51,629 bases of DNA from Paracoccaceae bacterium (lineage in GTDB: Bacteria; Pseudomonadota; Alphaproteobacteria; Rhodobacterales; Rhodobacteraceae), in NCBI GenBank assembly GCA_017852835.1, contig JAFMKS010000010.1:1-51629 (forward strand). Reading direction: 5' to 3'. Below are positions 27,699 through 36,273 of the stretch, in pieces. Positions within the stretch are counted from its first letter, which is position 1. Each line of letters starts with the position of its first letter. A program made the position numbers and the translations under genes. The notes below the pieces were generated by a model. That model was not told the DNA's origin and did not search any database. It saw only the letters and a list, made by a program, of their open reading frames with translations.

Positions 27699-29477
27699 AT
27701 GCAGTATTGTTTGGGTCTATGCGTTGCGATGTGGATGGCACTGGTTGCAGGTGCAAGCGCGGCACAAGACATGCGCTGGATCCAAATCGAAGCGCAGCCA
27801 AGCCTGCTTGAGGCGGAAACACGCGCGCGGATTTATGCCCAAGAATTTCCCGACACGCAGGCGCACTCAATTGGGTCAGGTTGGTATGCCATTACCCTTG
27901 GCCCTCTGCCAGAGGATGAGGCGGATTTGCGCATGTCGCAACTGCGCGCGCGCGCTGCGATCCCGCGGGATAGTTTTTTGGCAACTGGTGCAAATTATCG
28001 GCAACGCATTTACCCAATCGGCCCCGCACCTGCGGCCGTAACAGCCGCGCAAACTTTCGAAGCAGAGGTCATCCAAGAAGAAGCGACACAAGTGTCGGTG
28101 GTTGAAACTGCTGAAAGCGCCGCGCCAGAACAAGCCAGCCCAGAACAAAGTATTACTGTACCCGACGAAACCCTAAGCGAAGCGCGTGAGAGCGAAGGCT
28201 TGCTCAGCCCTGACGAAAAGATGGACCTGCAACGTTATTTGCAATGGGCGGGATACTATAACAGCACGATTGATGCCTCTTTCGGTCGTGGCACACGCCG
28301 TTCAATGGCAGCATGGCAAACCGATAACGGGCATGAAGATACTGGTGTTTTGACCACCGCGCAGCGGGAAAAGTTGCGTGCACAGTATTTTGCAATTTTT
28401 GCCGGTCTGGGCCTTGAAACACACCGTGACTTAGAGGCGGGTATCAGCATCGATTTACCCAAAGAGGTCGTCGCATTTGACGCCTATGCAGCACCGCTGG
28501 CCCATTTCAAATCACAGGATGCATCGTCGCCCGCTCAAATCTTTTTGATTTCTGCTGCAGGAAACCGCGGCGATTTGGCTGCGATCTATGGCGTTTTACC
28601 AACCCTTTCCATCGTTCCAATGAACATCGAAAAATCGCTGAACAAGGATCGTTTCGTAATCACGGGTGCAGGAACATCAACGCGTGCATTTATCACCGCG
28701 TCACACAAGGGTGGTGAAATCAAAGGATTTGGATTGATTTGGCCCAATCAAAACGAGGAAAAATTTGACAGACTTGTCGCACACATGCGCAAAAGCTTTG
28801 AAACATTCCCAGGCACATTGGACCCAAGCCTAAGCGTTGCAATCAATGATTCTGAAACGGAGTTTGGCGTTGCGATCCGCAAACCAGCCTTTGTCAAAAG
28901 TGCGGTGTTCGTTTCGGATCAGGGCCACGCAATGACCGACACCAGCAACCTTGAAAACTGTAGCGCTCTGACCATTGGCGGCACCTATGATGCCGAGATT
29001 ATCGCGCGTTCTGAAACGGGCGCGGGATTGCTGTCCCCTAAATCTGAATTTAACCCCATCTCTTATGCGAAATTGGGTGACGCAGTGCGTAAGGGCGACA
29101 AAACCTTTTTGTCGAGCTACCCCTACGGCGGACGCCTCGGCTTGGCCTCTGTGACCCAGGCAACGGTGATGGAAACAACCGATCTATCGGGGAACGCAGA
29201 AAAATTCCGTTTGGATTTTTTGGCAGAGCCTGGTGATTTGGGTGGGGCTGTTTTGGATCAATCAGGAAACCTAACTGGTATATTGGTGAGCCGAGATGAC
29301 ACTGGCCGCATTTTGCCCAACAATGTGAACTTTGCGGCTGCCACTGATGCATTGGCGAGCATGATGCAATCCGCAGGACTACGGTTCCGGACAGGCAAAA
29401 CCAACCGGTTGGATGACGTGGCCTTGATCGCATCGGCGCAAAACATCCTAACACCGATTGAATGTTGGATTGATTAA
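27699..29477 (+). CDS. Exported SPOR-like/PG-binding protein with a catalytically dead trypsin-like domain
   Basis: A signal peptide (ending GASAAQD) is followed by a SPOR-like repeat (about residues 25-105, RWIQIEAQPSLLEAETRA), an acidic linker, a PG_binding_1 domain (about 168-225, with LQRYLQWAGYYNSTIDASFG) and a C-terminal trypsin-like domain (about 400-565). The fold markers are there, but the triad is gone. Where active relatives have TNAHV the sequence is TDTSNL (no His); the DLALL strand reads GAGLL (no Asp); GNSGGP reads GDLGGA (Ser to Leu). It is therefore probably a wall-bound scaffold or sensor. GAGG precedes the ATG. The end overlaps converging trkH by four bases. Confidence 0.78.
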   Translation: MQYCLGLCVAMWMALVAGASAAQDMRWIQIEAQPSLLEAETRARIYAQEFPDTQAHSIGSGWYAITLGPLPEDEADLRMSQLRARAAIPRDSFLATGANYRQRIYPIGPAPAAVTAAQTFEAEVIQEEATQVSVVETAESAAPEQASPEQSITVPDETLSEARESEGLLSPDEKMDLQRYLQWAGYYNSTIDASFGRGTRRSMAAWQTDNGHEDTGVLTTAQREKLRAQYFAIFAGLGLETHRDLEAGISIDLPKEVVAFDAYAAPLAHFKSQDASSPAQIFLISAAGNRGDLAAIYGVLPTLSIVPMNIEKSLNKDRFVITGAGTSTRAFITASHKGGEIKGFGLIWPNQNEEKFDRLVAHMRKSFETFPGTLDPSLSVAINDSETEFGVAIRKPAFVKSAVFVSDQGHAMTDTSNLENCSALTIGGTYDAEIIARSETGAGLLSPKSEFNPISYAKLGDAVRKGDKTFLSSYPYGGRLGLASVTQATVMETTDLSGNAEKFRLDFLAEPGDLGGAVLDQSGNLTGILVSRDDTGRILPNNVNFAAATDALASMMQSAGLRFRTGKTNRLDDVALIASAQNILTPIECWID

Positions 29478-30925
29478 GCGGCCTGCCAAAATCGGCGCGT
29501 AAACAACACAAAAACGGCCATAAGTTCTAGCCGGCCTAAAATCATGCCAAAGATCAGCAATCCTTTGGCCGCGCTATTTAGGTTTTCAAAATTCCCTGTT
29601 GGGCCAATTTCTGGCCCAAGGCCTGGGCCGATATTTCCGATCGCTGTCGCCGCACCCGACAGCGCCGTAATGAAATCCAAGCCCGTCAACCCCAACAAAA
29701 ACGCCAATGCCCCAAGTGAGATAAAAAACATCACAAAGAACACCATGACCGAGTCCATGACGTCCTGCGAAATTGGACGATCTTGGAAATGCGGAACATG
29801 CACGCTGTTTGGGGATTGGATGCGGCGCAGTTGCGTTGACATGGCCGAAAGCATAATTTGATAGCGAAAGATTTTTACCGAACACGCGGTTGATCCCGCG
29901 CAACCACCAATCAATCCAATGAAGAAGAATACCGCCACCATGGGCGCGCCCCACAACATGTAATCAGCAGATGCGTAACCCGTCCCACTCATGATCGAGA
30001 TGATATTGAATAGGGCCTGACGAAACGCCTGTTCGATTACAAAGTTCTGCGAATAGATCAGGTAAACCGTGCTGAATGCGATAATCACTGCCAATGTCGC
30101 CACAAACCCGCGGATTTGTTCATCGGTAAAGATGGGCCGCGCACTGCCATTTAAAAGCTGGACGAAGCGTACAAATGGCAAGGCAGCTAAAACCATATAA
30201 AGTGATGCCACATATTCCGCAGGCCCCGACATTGCGGCGAATGATGCATCATGGGACGAAAACCCACCTGTTGCCACGGTCGTCAGGGCGTGGATAAGCG
30301 CATCAAATCCCGACATATCGGCAATGATATAACTTAGGAAACAGGCGATCGTCAGACCAATATAGATGATCGAAATTTGCCCTGAAATTTGCGTGGCACG
30401 CGGTAAAATCTTCCCCATTGTGTCAAAGGACTCCGCGCGGAAAATCTGCATGCCACCAACGCGCAACTCAGGCAAAAAAACCATCGCAACAACGATGATC
30501 CCAATGCCGCCTAACCAATTCAGTAGCCCGCGCCATAAGAGTAAACCACGCGGCAAATCATCCAAACCACTGATCACGGTTGATCCCGTCGTTGTCAGGC
30601 CCGAGGTCGCCTCGAAAACCGCATCGACAACAGAAGACTGTGTTGCCCCCATTAAAAATGGCAGGGCCGCAAAAATCGGCAATACCACCCAAACGCCTGT
30701 CGTAAGCAGAAATGTCTTTTGCAGCTCAAGTCCTTGGGATTTGCCATTCGAACACGACATCGAAACAAACAATCCCGATAGCGTTGTAATCGCCCCCGCC
30801 TGGGCAAATACGCGCCAATGCGGGTTTCCATCCGCAAAATCCAAAATCATTGGGAAAATCATCATCACGCCAAGAAACGCCACAATGATCCCGATCACGT
30901 ATCCGATGGGTCGAATATCAAACAT
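29474..30925 (-). CDS. trkH: TrkH-family potassium uptake channel subunit
   Basis: The ion-conducting subunit of a Trk/Ktr-type K+ uptake system in the inner membrane, normally gated by cytosolic TrkA. Four M1-P-M2 pore repeats are visible, with filter-like segments TTGSTVISGLDDL, TTVATGGFSSHDASF, SGTGYASADYMLWG and ATAIGNIGPGLGPEIG. GCAGSTACSVKIFRYQI is typical of TrkH. The start at ATG 30925 gives 483 aa and the common MFDIRPIGYVIG beginning; a TTG at 30946 is possible. trkA is not in the window. There are only 42 bases to the upstream folE2 stop. Confidence 0.93.
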   Translation of the reverse strand: MFDIRPIGYVIGIIVAFLGVMMIFPMILDFADGNPHWRVFAQAGAITTLSGLFVSMSCSNGKSQGLELQKTFLLTTGVWVVLPIFAALPFLMGATQSSVVDAVFEATSGLTTTGSTVISGLDDLPRGLLLWRGLLNWLGGIGIIVVAMVFLPELRVGGMQIFRAESFDTMGKILPRATQISGQISIIYIGLTIACFLSYIIADMSGFDALIHALTTVATGGFSSHDASFAAMSGPAEYVASLYMVLAALPFVRFVQLLNGSARPIFTDEQIRGFVATLAVIIAFSTVYLIYSQNFVIEQAFRQALFNIISIMSGTGYASADYMLWGAPMVAVFFFIGLIGGCAGSTACSVKIFRYQIMLSAMSTQLRRIQSPNSVHVPHFQDRPISQDVMDSVMVFFVMFFISLGALAFLLGLTGLDFITALSGAATAIGNIGPGLGPEIGPTGNFENLNSAAKGLLIFGMILGRLELMAVFVLFTRRFWQAA

Positions 30926-30967
30926 GACAAAACCGTTGGCGTTCAATCACACCAAAGTCAAGCGTGT

Positions 30968-32059
30968 TTATCCGCGGTGGATTAAGGATTCAAAGAAGCG
31001 CGGATCAATGGAATTCGATGCAAATGTGGATCCATTGGTCAAGACGGACACGGCATCATGGCTGTGCAGGCTTTCTTGATGGCTAGCCGCGACACGGTAA
31101 TCTGAAATGCGTGCATCCGCGCTCAGTTGTTCTGCAAACAGGCGTGCAGCATCCTCGACAAAAATTGGATTTGCTGCGTTCAATTCCGCAAATGCCTGTT
31201 CATCTTCGCGCTTAACCATAACTTGGGTCTCGGTCGGGACCGCGCGGCGGCACATATCAATCACATCCTCGAACCAAAGCTTTTCGCCCTGTTCAAATTT
31301 AAGAGAAATGCGCGCCACCGAACGCTGTGAATGCGGTGTTGCCAACTGCCCACGCGATTGGCGCGCATGTTCAGACAGCTCCAGTGAACAGGGACACGTT
31401 GAACTATAAACATAATCAAGATGCATCATCTTATGACGCACGCCTTCGTGCTCCACCAATTCCAGTGTGATGTCGTAATACTGATACCCAGATAGGCTCG
31501 AACGCAGGCTATGTACCTTAACTGGATATGAAAACCGTAACGCAATCCGCGCATCAAAGCTTTCCAAATCAGATTTATAATCGTCTAAAACGGCCGATAC
31601 GACATCAAAACTAAACCGCTCGTCTGCGTGCTTATAAAAGCTGCGCATGATGCGTGACATGTTGATGCCCTTTTTATCAGCTTCCAGGCTGACAGTGCCC
31701 GTTACTGAGGTTTCAAGCATTATAGCACCACCCGGCTTGGTCGCGAAACTGATCGGCAGGCGGAAGTTTGAAATGCCGACGTGTTGAATGACACGGTTTT
31801 CCCCACGGATCAACGAGCTAGGACCATTTTGCAGATCTGGCAAGGTATCGCGATACGCAGCATCCACCAAAAAGTTATCTGGGAATTCGCGCGAAAGTTC
31901 TGGGTAAGCTGCGGGTAGTAAACCACGCAACGCGGTCAAATGCGGGCCATCCAATGCATCCGCACCCTTTTCTGCGATAAAGCTGCGCAAAACGTCCAAT
32001 GCGGCCTGCGCCTCACTGCGTTCGATCTCTTTATCTACATCGCGACTATGAATGTTCAT
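30968..32059 (-). CDS. folE2: GTP cyclohydrolase FolE2 (type IB)
   Basis: Opens GTP to dihydroneopterin triphosphate, the first step of folate synthesis; FolE2 is the metal-flexible alternative to zinc-dependent FolE. Family blocks: VGISNFRLPISF, the metal-ligand Cys in YSSTCPCSLELSEHARQSRGQ, and the C-terminal HSHDAVS. GGAG six bases before ATG 32059 sets the start (363 aa); the in-frame TTG at 32071 precedes that site. In many bacteria folE2 is induced under zinc limitation by Zur; I could not identify a Zur box with confidence. It has its own candidate promoter. Confidence 0.95.
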   Translation of the reverse strand: MNIHSRDVDKEIERSEAQAALDVLRSFIAEKGADALDGPHLTALRGLLPAAYPELSREFPDNFLVDAAYRDTLPDLQNGPSSLIRGENRVIQHVGISNFRLPISFATKPGGAIMLETSVTGTVSLEADKKGINMSRIMRSFYKHADERFSFDVVSAVLDDYKSDLESFDARIALRFSYPVKVHSLRSSLSGYQYYDITLELVEHEGVRHKMMHLDYVYSSTCPCSLELSEHARQSRGQLATPHSQRSVARISLKFEQGEKLWFEDVIDMCRRAVPTETQVMVKREDEQAFAELNAANPIFVEDAARLFAEQLSADARISDYRVAASHQESLHSHDAVSVLTNGSTFASNSIDPRFFESLIHRG

Positions 32060-32070
32060 GGCGAACTCCA

Positions 32071-32117
32071 AAACTTTCTTATGTTCTTATTGTAGGGCGC
32101 AGATCAGAAAGTTTCCA
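32071..32117 (-). promoter_or_regulatory. folE2 promoter region with a 9-bp inverted repeat
   Basis: On the minus strand TGGAAA (32112-32117) and TACAAT (32089-32094) are 17 bases apart, a reasonable sigma-70 promoter. AAACTTTCT (32106-32114) and AGAAAGTTT (32071-32079) are exact inverted repeats bracketing the -10. The right arm overlaps the -35 spacer and the left arm sits just before the ribosome binding site, so the pair could be an operator or a DNA-loop site. Confidence 0.42.
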
Positions 32118-32121
32118 GTAA

Positions 32122-32144
32122 CGCTTTTCTCAATCTGAAAAGCG
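32122..32144 (-). terminator. Possible terminator of metZ
   Basis: CGCTTTTC and GAAAAGCG form an 8-bp stem with a 7-base loop, 12 bases after the metZ stop on the minus strand. The following bases are TTACTGG, so the U-run is very short. Plausible but weak. Confidence 0.4.
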
Positions 32145-32156
32145 ACAGGTTTAAAA

Positions 32157-33332
32157 TTAACCCAAAGCCGCCAGAATATCAGCCAACAGATCCTCTTGAT
32201 CTTCTAACCCGACAGAGAAGCGGATTAGGCCATCCGTGATCCCCAAAGCGGCCTTTTGATCATCAGGCAGGCGTTGGTGTGTTGTCGTCGCTGGGTGTGT
32301 TGCAATTGATTTTGCATCCCCCAAATTATTCGAAATCACGGCAATTTGCAGGCGATTTAGAAATGTAAAGCTGGCCTCTTGCCCACCCTTAATTTCAATT
32401 GCGAATACGGTCCCACCGCTGCCCATTTGCTGCTGCACTAGGTCATATTTTTCATGCGACGGGTGATTTGGATAAATCACCCGAGATAAATTTTCATGCC
32501 CACTTAATTTTTCTGCCAGAAACTGCGCCGTTGAGGCTTGGGCACGCACGCGCAATTCGATGGTTTCTAAGCCCTTTAGCATGACCCACGCTGTAAACGG
32601 ACTCATAGAACCGCCAGTGTGCTTCATATAGGTTTCAATTGGTCCGCGGATCATATCCTTTCGCCCCAAAATGACACCGCCCAAGGTACGGCCCTGACCA
32701 TCGATATGTTTTGTCGCAGAATACACCACCAAATCCGCGCCAAGCGCAATCGCGTTCGAAAATACAGGCGTTGCAAAGACGTTATCAATGATCACCAGCG
32801 CGTCATTGGCATGCGCAATTTCCGAAACTGCCGCGATGTCAATAACCTCAAGCGTAGGGTTTGAGATTGTTTCAAAAAACACAATTTTTGTATCGGGCGT
32901 CACGGCGGTGCGCCATGCATCCATATTGTTACCATCCACAAACGTGACGTTCACGCCCATGCGCGGCATGATCTCTTCTAGAATGTACAGACATGATCCA
33001 AAGAGCGCCCGAGAGGCAACAACGTGATCCCCCGCGGACACCAAAGACATTAACGCGCCGTTGACGGCCGCCATGCCCGATGCAGTGGCAAAGGCATCTT
33101 CTGCATCTTCTAGGGCCGCAATCCGATCTTCAAACATGGCAACAGTCGGATTGCCATAACGGGCATAGATGAACTCATCATCACCTGCCTGAATAAAGCG
33201 CGCTTGGGCATCGTCCGCTGTCTCGTAAACAAACCCTTGCGTCAGAAATATCGCTTCGCTGACTTCGTTATATTGTGACCGACGGGTTCCGCCATGGACC
33301 ATTTTTGTGCGTGGTTTGAATGTATCGCTCAT
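32157..33332 (-). CDS. metZ: O-succinylhomoserine sulfhydrylase
   Basis: A PLP enzyme of the Cys/Met metabolism family that makes homocysteine directly from O-succinylhomoserine and sulfide. The PLP Lys lies in VYSATKHIDGQGRTLGG; the cofactor Tyr/Arg motif is FIYARYGNPT; the Asp of VIIDNVFATP stacks on the ring. NPTLEVIDI and SVGLEDQEDLLADI are standard. The start at 33332 (MSDTFKPRTK, 391 aa) follows AGAG. A longer frame up to 33374 would run into the terminator hairpin of the leader and is rejected. Expression is controlled by the upstream SAM-II riboswitch. Related gamma-synthases are the alternative, but metZ fits length, motifs and control. Confidence 0.92.
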   Translation of the reverse strand: MSDTFKPRTKMVHGGTRRSQYNEVSEAIFLTQGFVYETADDAQARFIQAGDDEFIYARYGNPTVAMFEDRIAALEDAEDAFATASGMAAVNGALMSLVSAGDHVVASRALFGSCLYILEEIMPRMGVNVTFVDGNNMDAWRTAVTPDTKIVFFETISNPTLEVIDIAAVSEIAHANDALVIIDNVFATPVFSNAIALGADLVVYSATKHIDGQGRTLGGVILGRKDMIRGPIETYMKHTGGSMSPFTAWVMLKGLETIELRVRAQASTAQFLAEKLSGHENLSRVIYPNHPSHEKYDLVQQQMGSGGTVFAIEIKGGQEASFTFLNRLQIAVISNNLGDAKSIATHPATTTHQRLPDDQKAALGITDGLIRFSVGLEDQEDLLADILAALG

Positions 33333-33358
33333 CTTGTTCTCTGTGGCATTTCGCCAAT

Positions 33359-33393
33359 AAAAAACCCCTTCCACTCGGCCAAGGGAAAGGGGG
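33359..33393 (-). terminator. Intrinsic terminator in the metZ leader
   Basis: On the minus strand a C/T-rich arm (CCCCTTTCC) pairs with GGAAGGGG (one bulged base), followed by six T at 33364-33359. It lies between the SAM-II aptamer and the metZ start, as expected of transcription-attenuation control. Confidence 0.8.
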
Positions 33394-33407
33394 CTCTCTC
33401 TTCCTGA

Positions 33408-33463
33408 CCTTTTAGCGGTTTATTTTACGTGGCCCGCAATCCGGTAACAAATCGCCACGAGCA
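33408..33463 (-). ncRNA. SAM-II riboswitch aptamer upstream of metZ
   Basis: The minus-strand sequence has the SAM-II (metA-type) layout: stem CGTGGC (33459-33454) with GCCACG (33433-33428), the conserved GATTTG loop start, CCGG.TTGCGGG before the second arm, an A/T-rich TAAAATAAACC stretch and the pseudoknot strand GCTAAAAGG (33416-33408). This class binds S-adenosylmethionine and shuts off methionine synthesis genes in alphaproteobacteria. It starts almost exactly at the predicted transcription start and is followed by an intrinsic terminator, then metZ. Confidence 0.9.
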
Positions 33464-33464
33464 C

Positions 33465-33493
33465 TCAATACCCCAACCAAATCAGATGGTCAA
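33465..33493 (-). promoter_or_regulatory. Promoter of the SAM-II/metZ transcript
   Basis: Minus-strand TTGACC (33493-33488) and TATTGA (33470-33465) are separated by exactly 17 bases. Transcription would begin about seven bases later, right at the first aptamer stem. Confidence 0.68.
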
Positions 33494-33528
33494 TCGCAAC
33501 TGATCATCCTGAGAATGGATGGGATGCG

Positions 33529-34137
33529 TTAATCCTTGTCTTCGTCAAATTCACCGTATTGTTGCAGAACTTTGTATTGTGTTGCCAAGAAGACCAAGAG
33601 CGCAAATGTCAGCCCAAAGGTTTTGAAATAAACCCAAACCTCGGATGATTGCGTGCGCCAAATGATTTCATTCAAGATCGCCAATGAAAAGAAAAAGATC
33701 ATGATGCGACGCGAGATGATCATCCACCCCTCATCCTTCATGGGAACCGAACTGCCCAATATGGATTGAAGATAGGATTTGCCTTGCACCAACCCAACCG
33801 CAATTGCCCCCCCAAACAAGACATAAACCAAGGTTGGTTTCATCTTGAAAAAGCTTTCGTCATTCAGGAAAATCGTCAAACCACCAAAAATCAGCACCAG
33901 AACCAGTGTCAGCAATTGAACCTTGGACACCTCGCCAAACAGTCGCCATCCGATCACCGTTGAGACGCAGAGGAAGGGGACAAAAATCGCCGTGGCAAGG
34001 ACAAAGCCCGTATATTCCTGGCCCGCAAATACAACAACTTCGTTTTTGAAAAAGATGTAAGTCAAAAAGAAAACAGCCACGGGCAGCGTTTCTAAAATCG
34101 TTTTCAGCATTTGATTGTTTTGCTTCTGCTCGCTCAT
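33529..34137 (-). CDS. yciB: YciB/IspZ-family inner membrane protein
   Basis: A membrane protein of the YciB (septation protein A) family, with five to six helices, linked to envelope and division functions in other bacteria. Typical features are the ILETLPVAVFFLTYIFF first helix, GLTIFLNDESFFKMKPT with the conserved charged loop, and WRTQSSEVWVYFKTFG near the end. The ATG at 34137 lies one base after the stop of the upstream transporter gene and has AGGTGG before it (202 aa); a GTG three codons earlier overlaps that gene. Translational coupling with the transporter is likely. Confidence 0.88.
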   Translation of the reverse strand: MSEQKQNNQMLKTILETLPVAVFFLTYIFFKNEVVVFAGQEYTGFVLATAIFVPFLCVSTVIGWRLFGEVSKVQLLTLVLVLIFGGLTIFLNDESFFKMKPTLVYVLFGGAIAVGLVQGKSYLQSILGSSVPMKDEGWMIISRRIMIFFFSLAILNEIIWRTQSSEVWVYFKTFGLTFALLVFLATQYKVLQQYGEFDEDKD

Positions 34138-34138
34138 C

Positions 34139-35041
34139 TTATCCACCTAATTCCACAATCACTGCGCCCAGCGCAATTAACCACATCAACATAATCCTGC
34201 GCGGGCCCACCTTTTCCTTTAGGACCAACCACCCAATCAGCGCCGCAAAGACCACGGATGTTTCCCGCAATATGGCGGCTTCGCCGACTTTGTCCAGACG
34301 TGTGGCCAACATGATTGAGCCAAAACTAAGGATTGCGACAAAACCACCGATATAGCCACGCAGAACCAGGGGGCCAAGTGAGGCACGATCCTGCATCCCC
34401 CGCCACCTGATTGCTGCAACTACGGGAAAGGTCACGCCATCCACCACAAAAAACCAAACTAGAAATGTAAATGGGTTCTCAGCTGCGCGAATTCCATAGG
34501 CATCATATGTCGTATATAGTGCCACAAAAAAACCTGTTGCGATGGCAAACACCAAGGCAGGTCCAAATGTTTCACGATTTGATTCCAAAAATACAAAATT
34601 ATAGGCGGCCAACCCAAAAATACCGCAGAGCAGGACAACAACACCCATCCACTGGATCGCGCTAAAGGTTTCGCCGAAAATCAAATATGCCCCAAAGACG
34701 GTGAAGAGCGGCCCTGTTCCGCGCACAACGGGATACACAACCGTGTAGGCGCCTTTCACATAGGCGTATCCTTGCAACACCTTATAAAGCGTGTGGATGA
34801 CCCAAGCCCCGAACAAAATGGGCCATAACGCGGGTTCAGGTACAGGGACCAATAGGATAGCAACAGGCAGCATGATGGTTGCATAGCCAAAATCCATCGC
34901 ACCGCGCGACAACCACGGATCATGACGCCCCTTTTGCAAGGCCCCAAAAACCGCATGCAGGAACGCCGCCAATAGAGCGAGCACCAAGGCGATTGAGTGC
35001 CCTGTTTCCGTCCCCTCAACCGCGTAGACCCACTCAGCCAT
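34139..35041 (-). CDS. EamA/DMT-family transporter
   Basis: About ten membrane helices in two EamA halves (roughly residues 15-150 and 160-298). The first half has LALLAAFLHAVFGALQKG and GYAYVKGAYTVVYPVVRGTGP, the second half EAAILRETSVVFAALIGWLVLKE with the conserved Glu. It differs clearly from the other two EamA proteins of the window. The substrate is unknown. It starts six bases after the ftsY stop and ends one base before the yciB ATG, so ftsY, this gene and yciB form one operon. Confidence 0.85.
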   Translation of the reverse strand: MAEWVYAVEGTETGHSIALVLALLAAFLHAVFGALQKGRHDPWLSRGAMDFGYATIMLPVAILLVPVPEPALWPILFGAWVIHTLYKVLQGYAYVKGAYTVVYPVVRGTGPLFTVFGAYLIFGETFSAIQWMGVVVLLCGIFGLAAYNFVFLESNRETFGPALVFAIATGFFVALYTTYDAYGIRAAENPFTFLVWFFVVDGVTFPVVAAIRWRGMQDRASLGPLVLRGYIGGFVAILSFGSIMLATRLDKVGEAAILRETSVVFAALIGWLVLKEKVGPRRIMLMWLIALGAVIVELGG

Positions 35042-35047
35042 ATATGG

Positions 35048-36163
35048 TTATTCCAGACCCGTTAAAGCTTTTGCAAAATCTTCTGGATCAAAGGGGGCCA
35101 GATCATCAAGCTGTTCACCAACCCCAATCGCATGGATGGGCAGGCCAAATTTATCCGCCAGCGCCACCAAAACCCCCCCCTTGGCCGTGCCGTCTAGTTT
35201 TGTCATTACCAAACCCGAAACATCGGCAAGTTTTTTAAACGTATCAACCTGTGACAGGGCATTCTGCCCAGTGGTTGCATCCAACACCAACAGCGTGTTG
35301 TGCGGGGCATCGGGATCTTTTTTACGAATAACGCGCACGATTTTGGCCAATTCTTCCATCAAATCTTGGCGATTTTGCAGGCGTCCTGCGGTGTCGATCA
35401 TTAACAGATCCGCACCTTCTTCTTGGGCCTTGGTCATCGCATCAAAGGCCAGCGATGCGGGGTCCGATCCTTCGGGTGCGGTCAGAACAGGAACCCCTGC
35501 TCGGTCGCCCCAAACCTGCAATTGTTCGACCGCAGCCGCGCGGAATGTGTCCCCCGCAGCAATCACCACGGATTTGCCTGCCGCCTTAAACTGGCTCGCT
35601 AACTTGCCGATGGTTGTGGTTTTGCCTGACCCGTTCACGCCAACTACCAAAACCACCTGTGGCTTGGTGGGATAAAGTGGCATGGGCTTGGCCACATGTT
35701 CCATGATGCGTGTGATTTCAGCTGCAAGCAGCTGTTTAATCTCATCACTCGAAAGTTTCGTGCCAATCCGCCCTTGCGCCATGTTGGCCGTGACACGTAA
35801 CGCTGTATCCACGCCCATATCTGATTGGATAAGCAACTCTTCCAACTGTTCCAACATATCGTCATCCAAGGTGCGACGCACGACTGTAGGCTTGGATCGG
35901 CCAAGCAAGCGCCCCATCAAACCTTGCTTGGGCGGCGTGGCCTCTTTCGGCGTGGGTGTTGGCGCAGGTTGCGTAGCAACAACTGGCTCTGGCTCTCGCT
36001 CTGGAGAGGGTTCTTCTAAAACTGGATCGGGGACAAGCACTTCTTCGACTGGCGTTTCCAGAACCTCTTCCTCTCCGCCATCTTCCACAATCGCGTCAAG
36101 ACCTTCATCCAGCTTGGATGACGAGCGAAACAAACGTTCCTTAAGCTTTGAGAAAAACGCCAT
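35048..36163 (-). CDS. ftsY: Signal recognition particle receptor FtsY
   Basis: The membrane-associated SRP receptor GTPase for co-translational insertion. An acidic, Glu/Pro-rich N-terminal A domain (to about residue 75) precedes the NG domain. G1 is GVNGSGKTTTIGKLA, then DTFRAAAVEQL, DTAGRLQN and TKLDGTAKGG, ending with GVGEQLDDLAPFDPEDF. GGAGG four bases before ATG 36163 fixes the start (371 aa); a longer reading frame has no such site. It is first in an operon with an EamA transporter and yciB. Confidence 0.96.
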   Translation of the reverse strand: MAFFSKLKERLFRSSSKLDEGLDAIVEDGGEEEVLETPVEEVLVPDPVLEEPSPEREPEPVVATQPAPTPTPKEATPPKQGLMGRLLGRSKPTVVRRTLDDDMLEQLEELLIQSDMGVDTALRVTANMAQGRIGTKLSSDEIKQLLAAEITRIMEHVAKPMPLYPTKPQVVLVVGVNGSGKTTTIGKLASQFKAAGKSVVIAAGDTFRAAAVEQLQVWGDRAGVPVLTAPEGSDPASLAFDAMTKAQEEGADLLMIDTAGRLQNRQDLMEELAKIVRVIRKKDPDAPHNTLLVLDATTGQNALSQVDTFKKLADVSGLVMTKLDGTAKGGVLVALADKFGLPIHAIGVGEQLDDLAPFDPEDFAKALTGLE

Positions 36164-36273
36164 GCTACCTCCAAAAGTGAGCTTACATCCCACCTAATCG
36201 CAATCCACACAGGATTAAAGCCCCTGAACAGGCTTTTATGCAATACTCACAAGGTCGTAGCGTGGTGCAACGG

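Noticed and set aside
30366-31079. 237-codon plus-strand open frame across trkH and the folE2 end
   Set aside because: It is antisense to two well-supported genes, with biased composition and no initiation signal.
32060-32120. Zur box before folE2
   Set aside because: No match to the Zur palindromes I know; only an unrelated inverted repeat is present.
32157-33374. Longer metZ reading frame starting at 33374
   Set aside because: The extra codons would be read from the leader terminator hairpin; the family N-terminus and riboswitch layout support 33332.
36217-36236. Small hairpin AAAGCC/GGCTTT after the NuoE-NuoF fusion
   Set aside because: Only six base pairs with no clear U-run; too weak to call a terminator.
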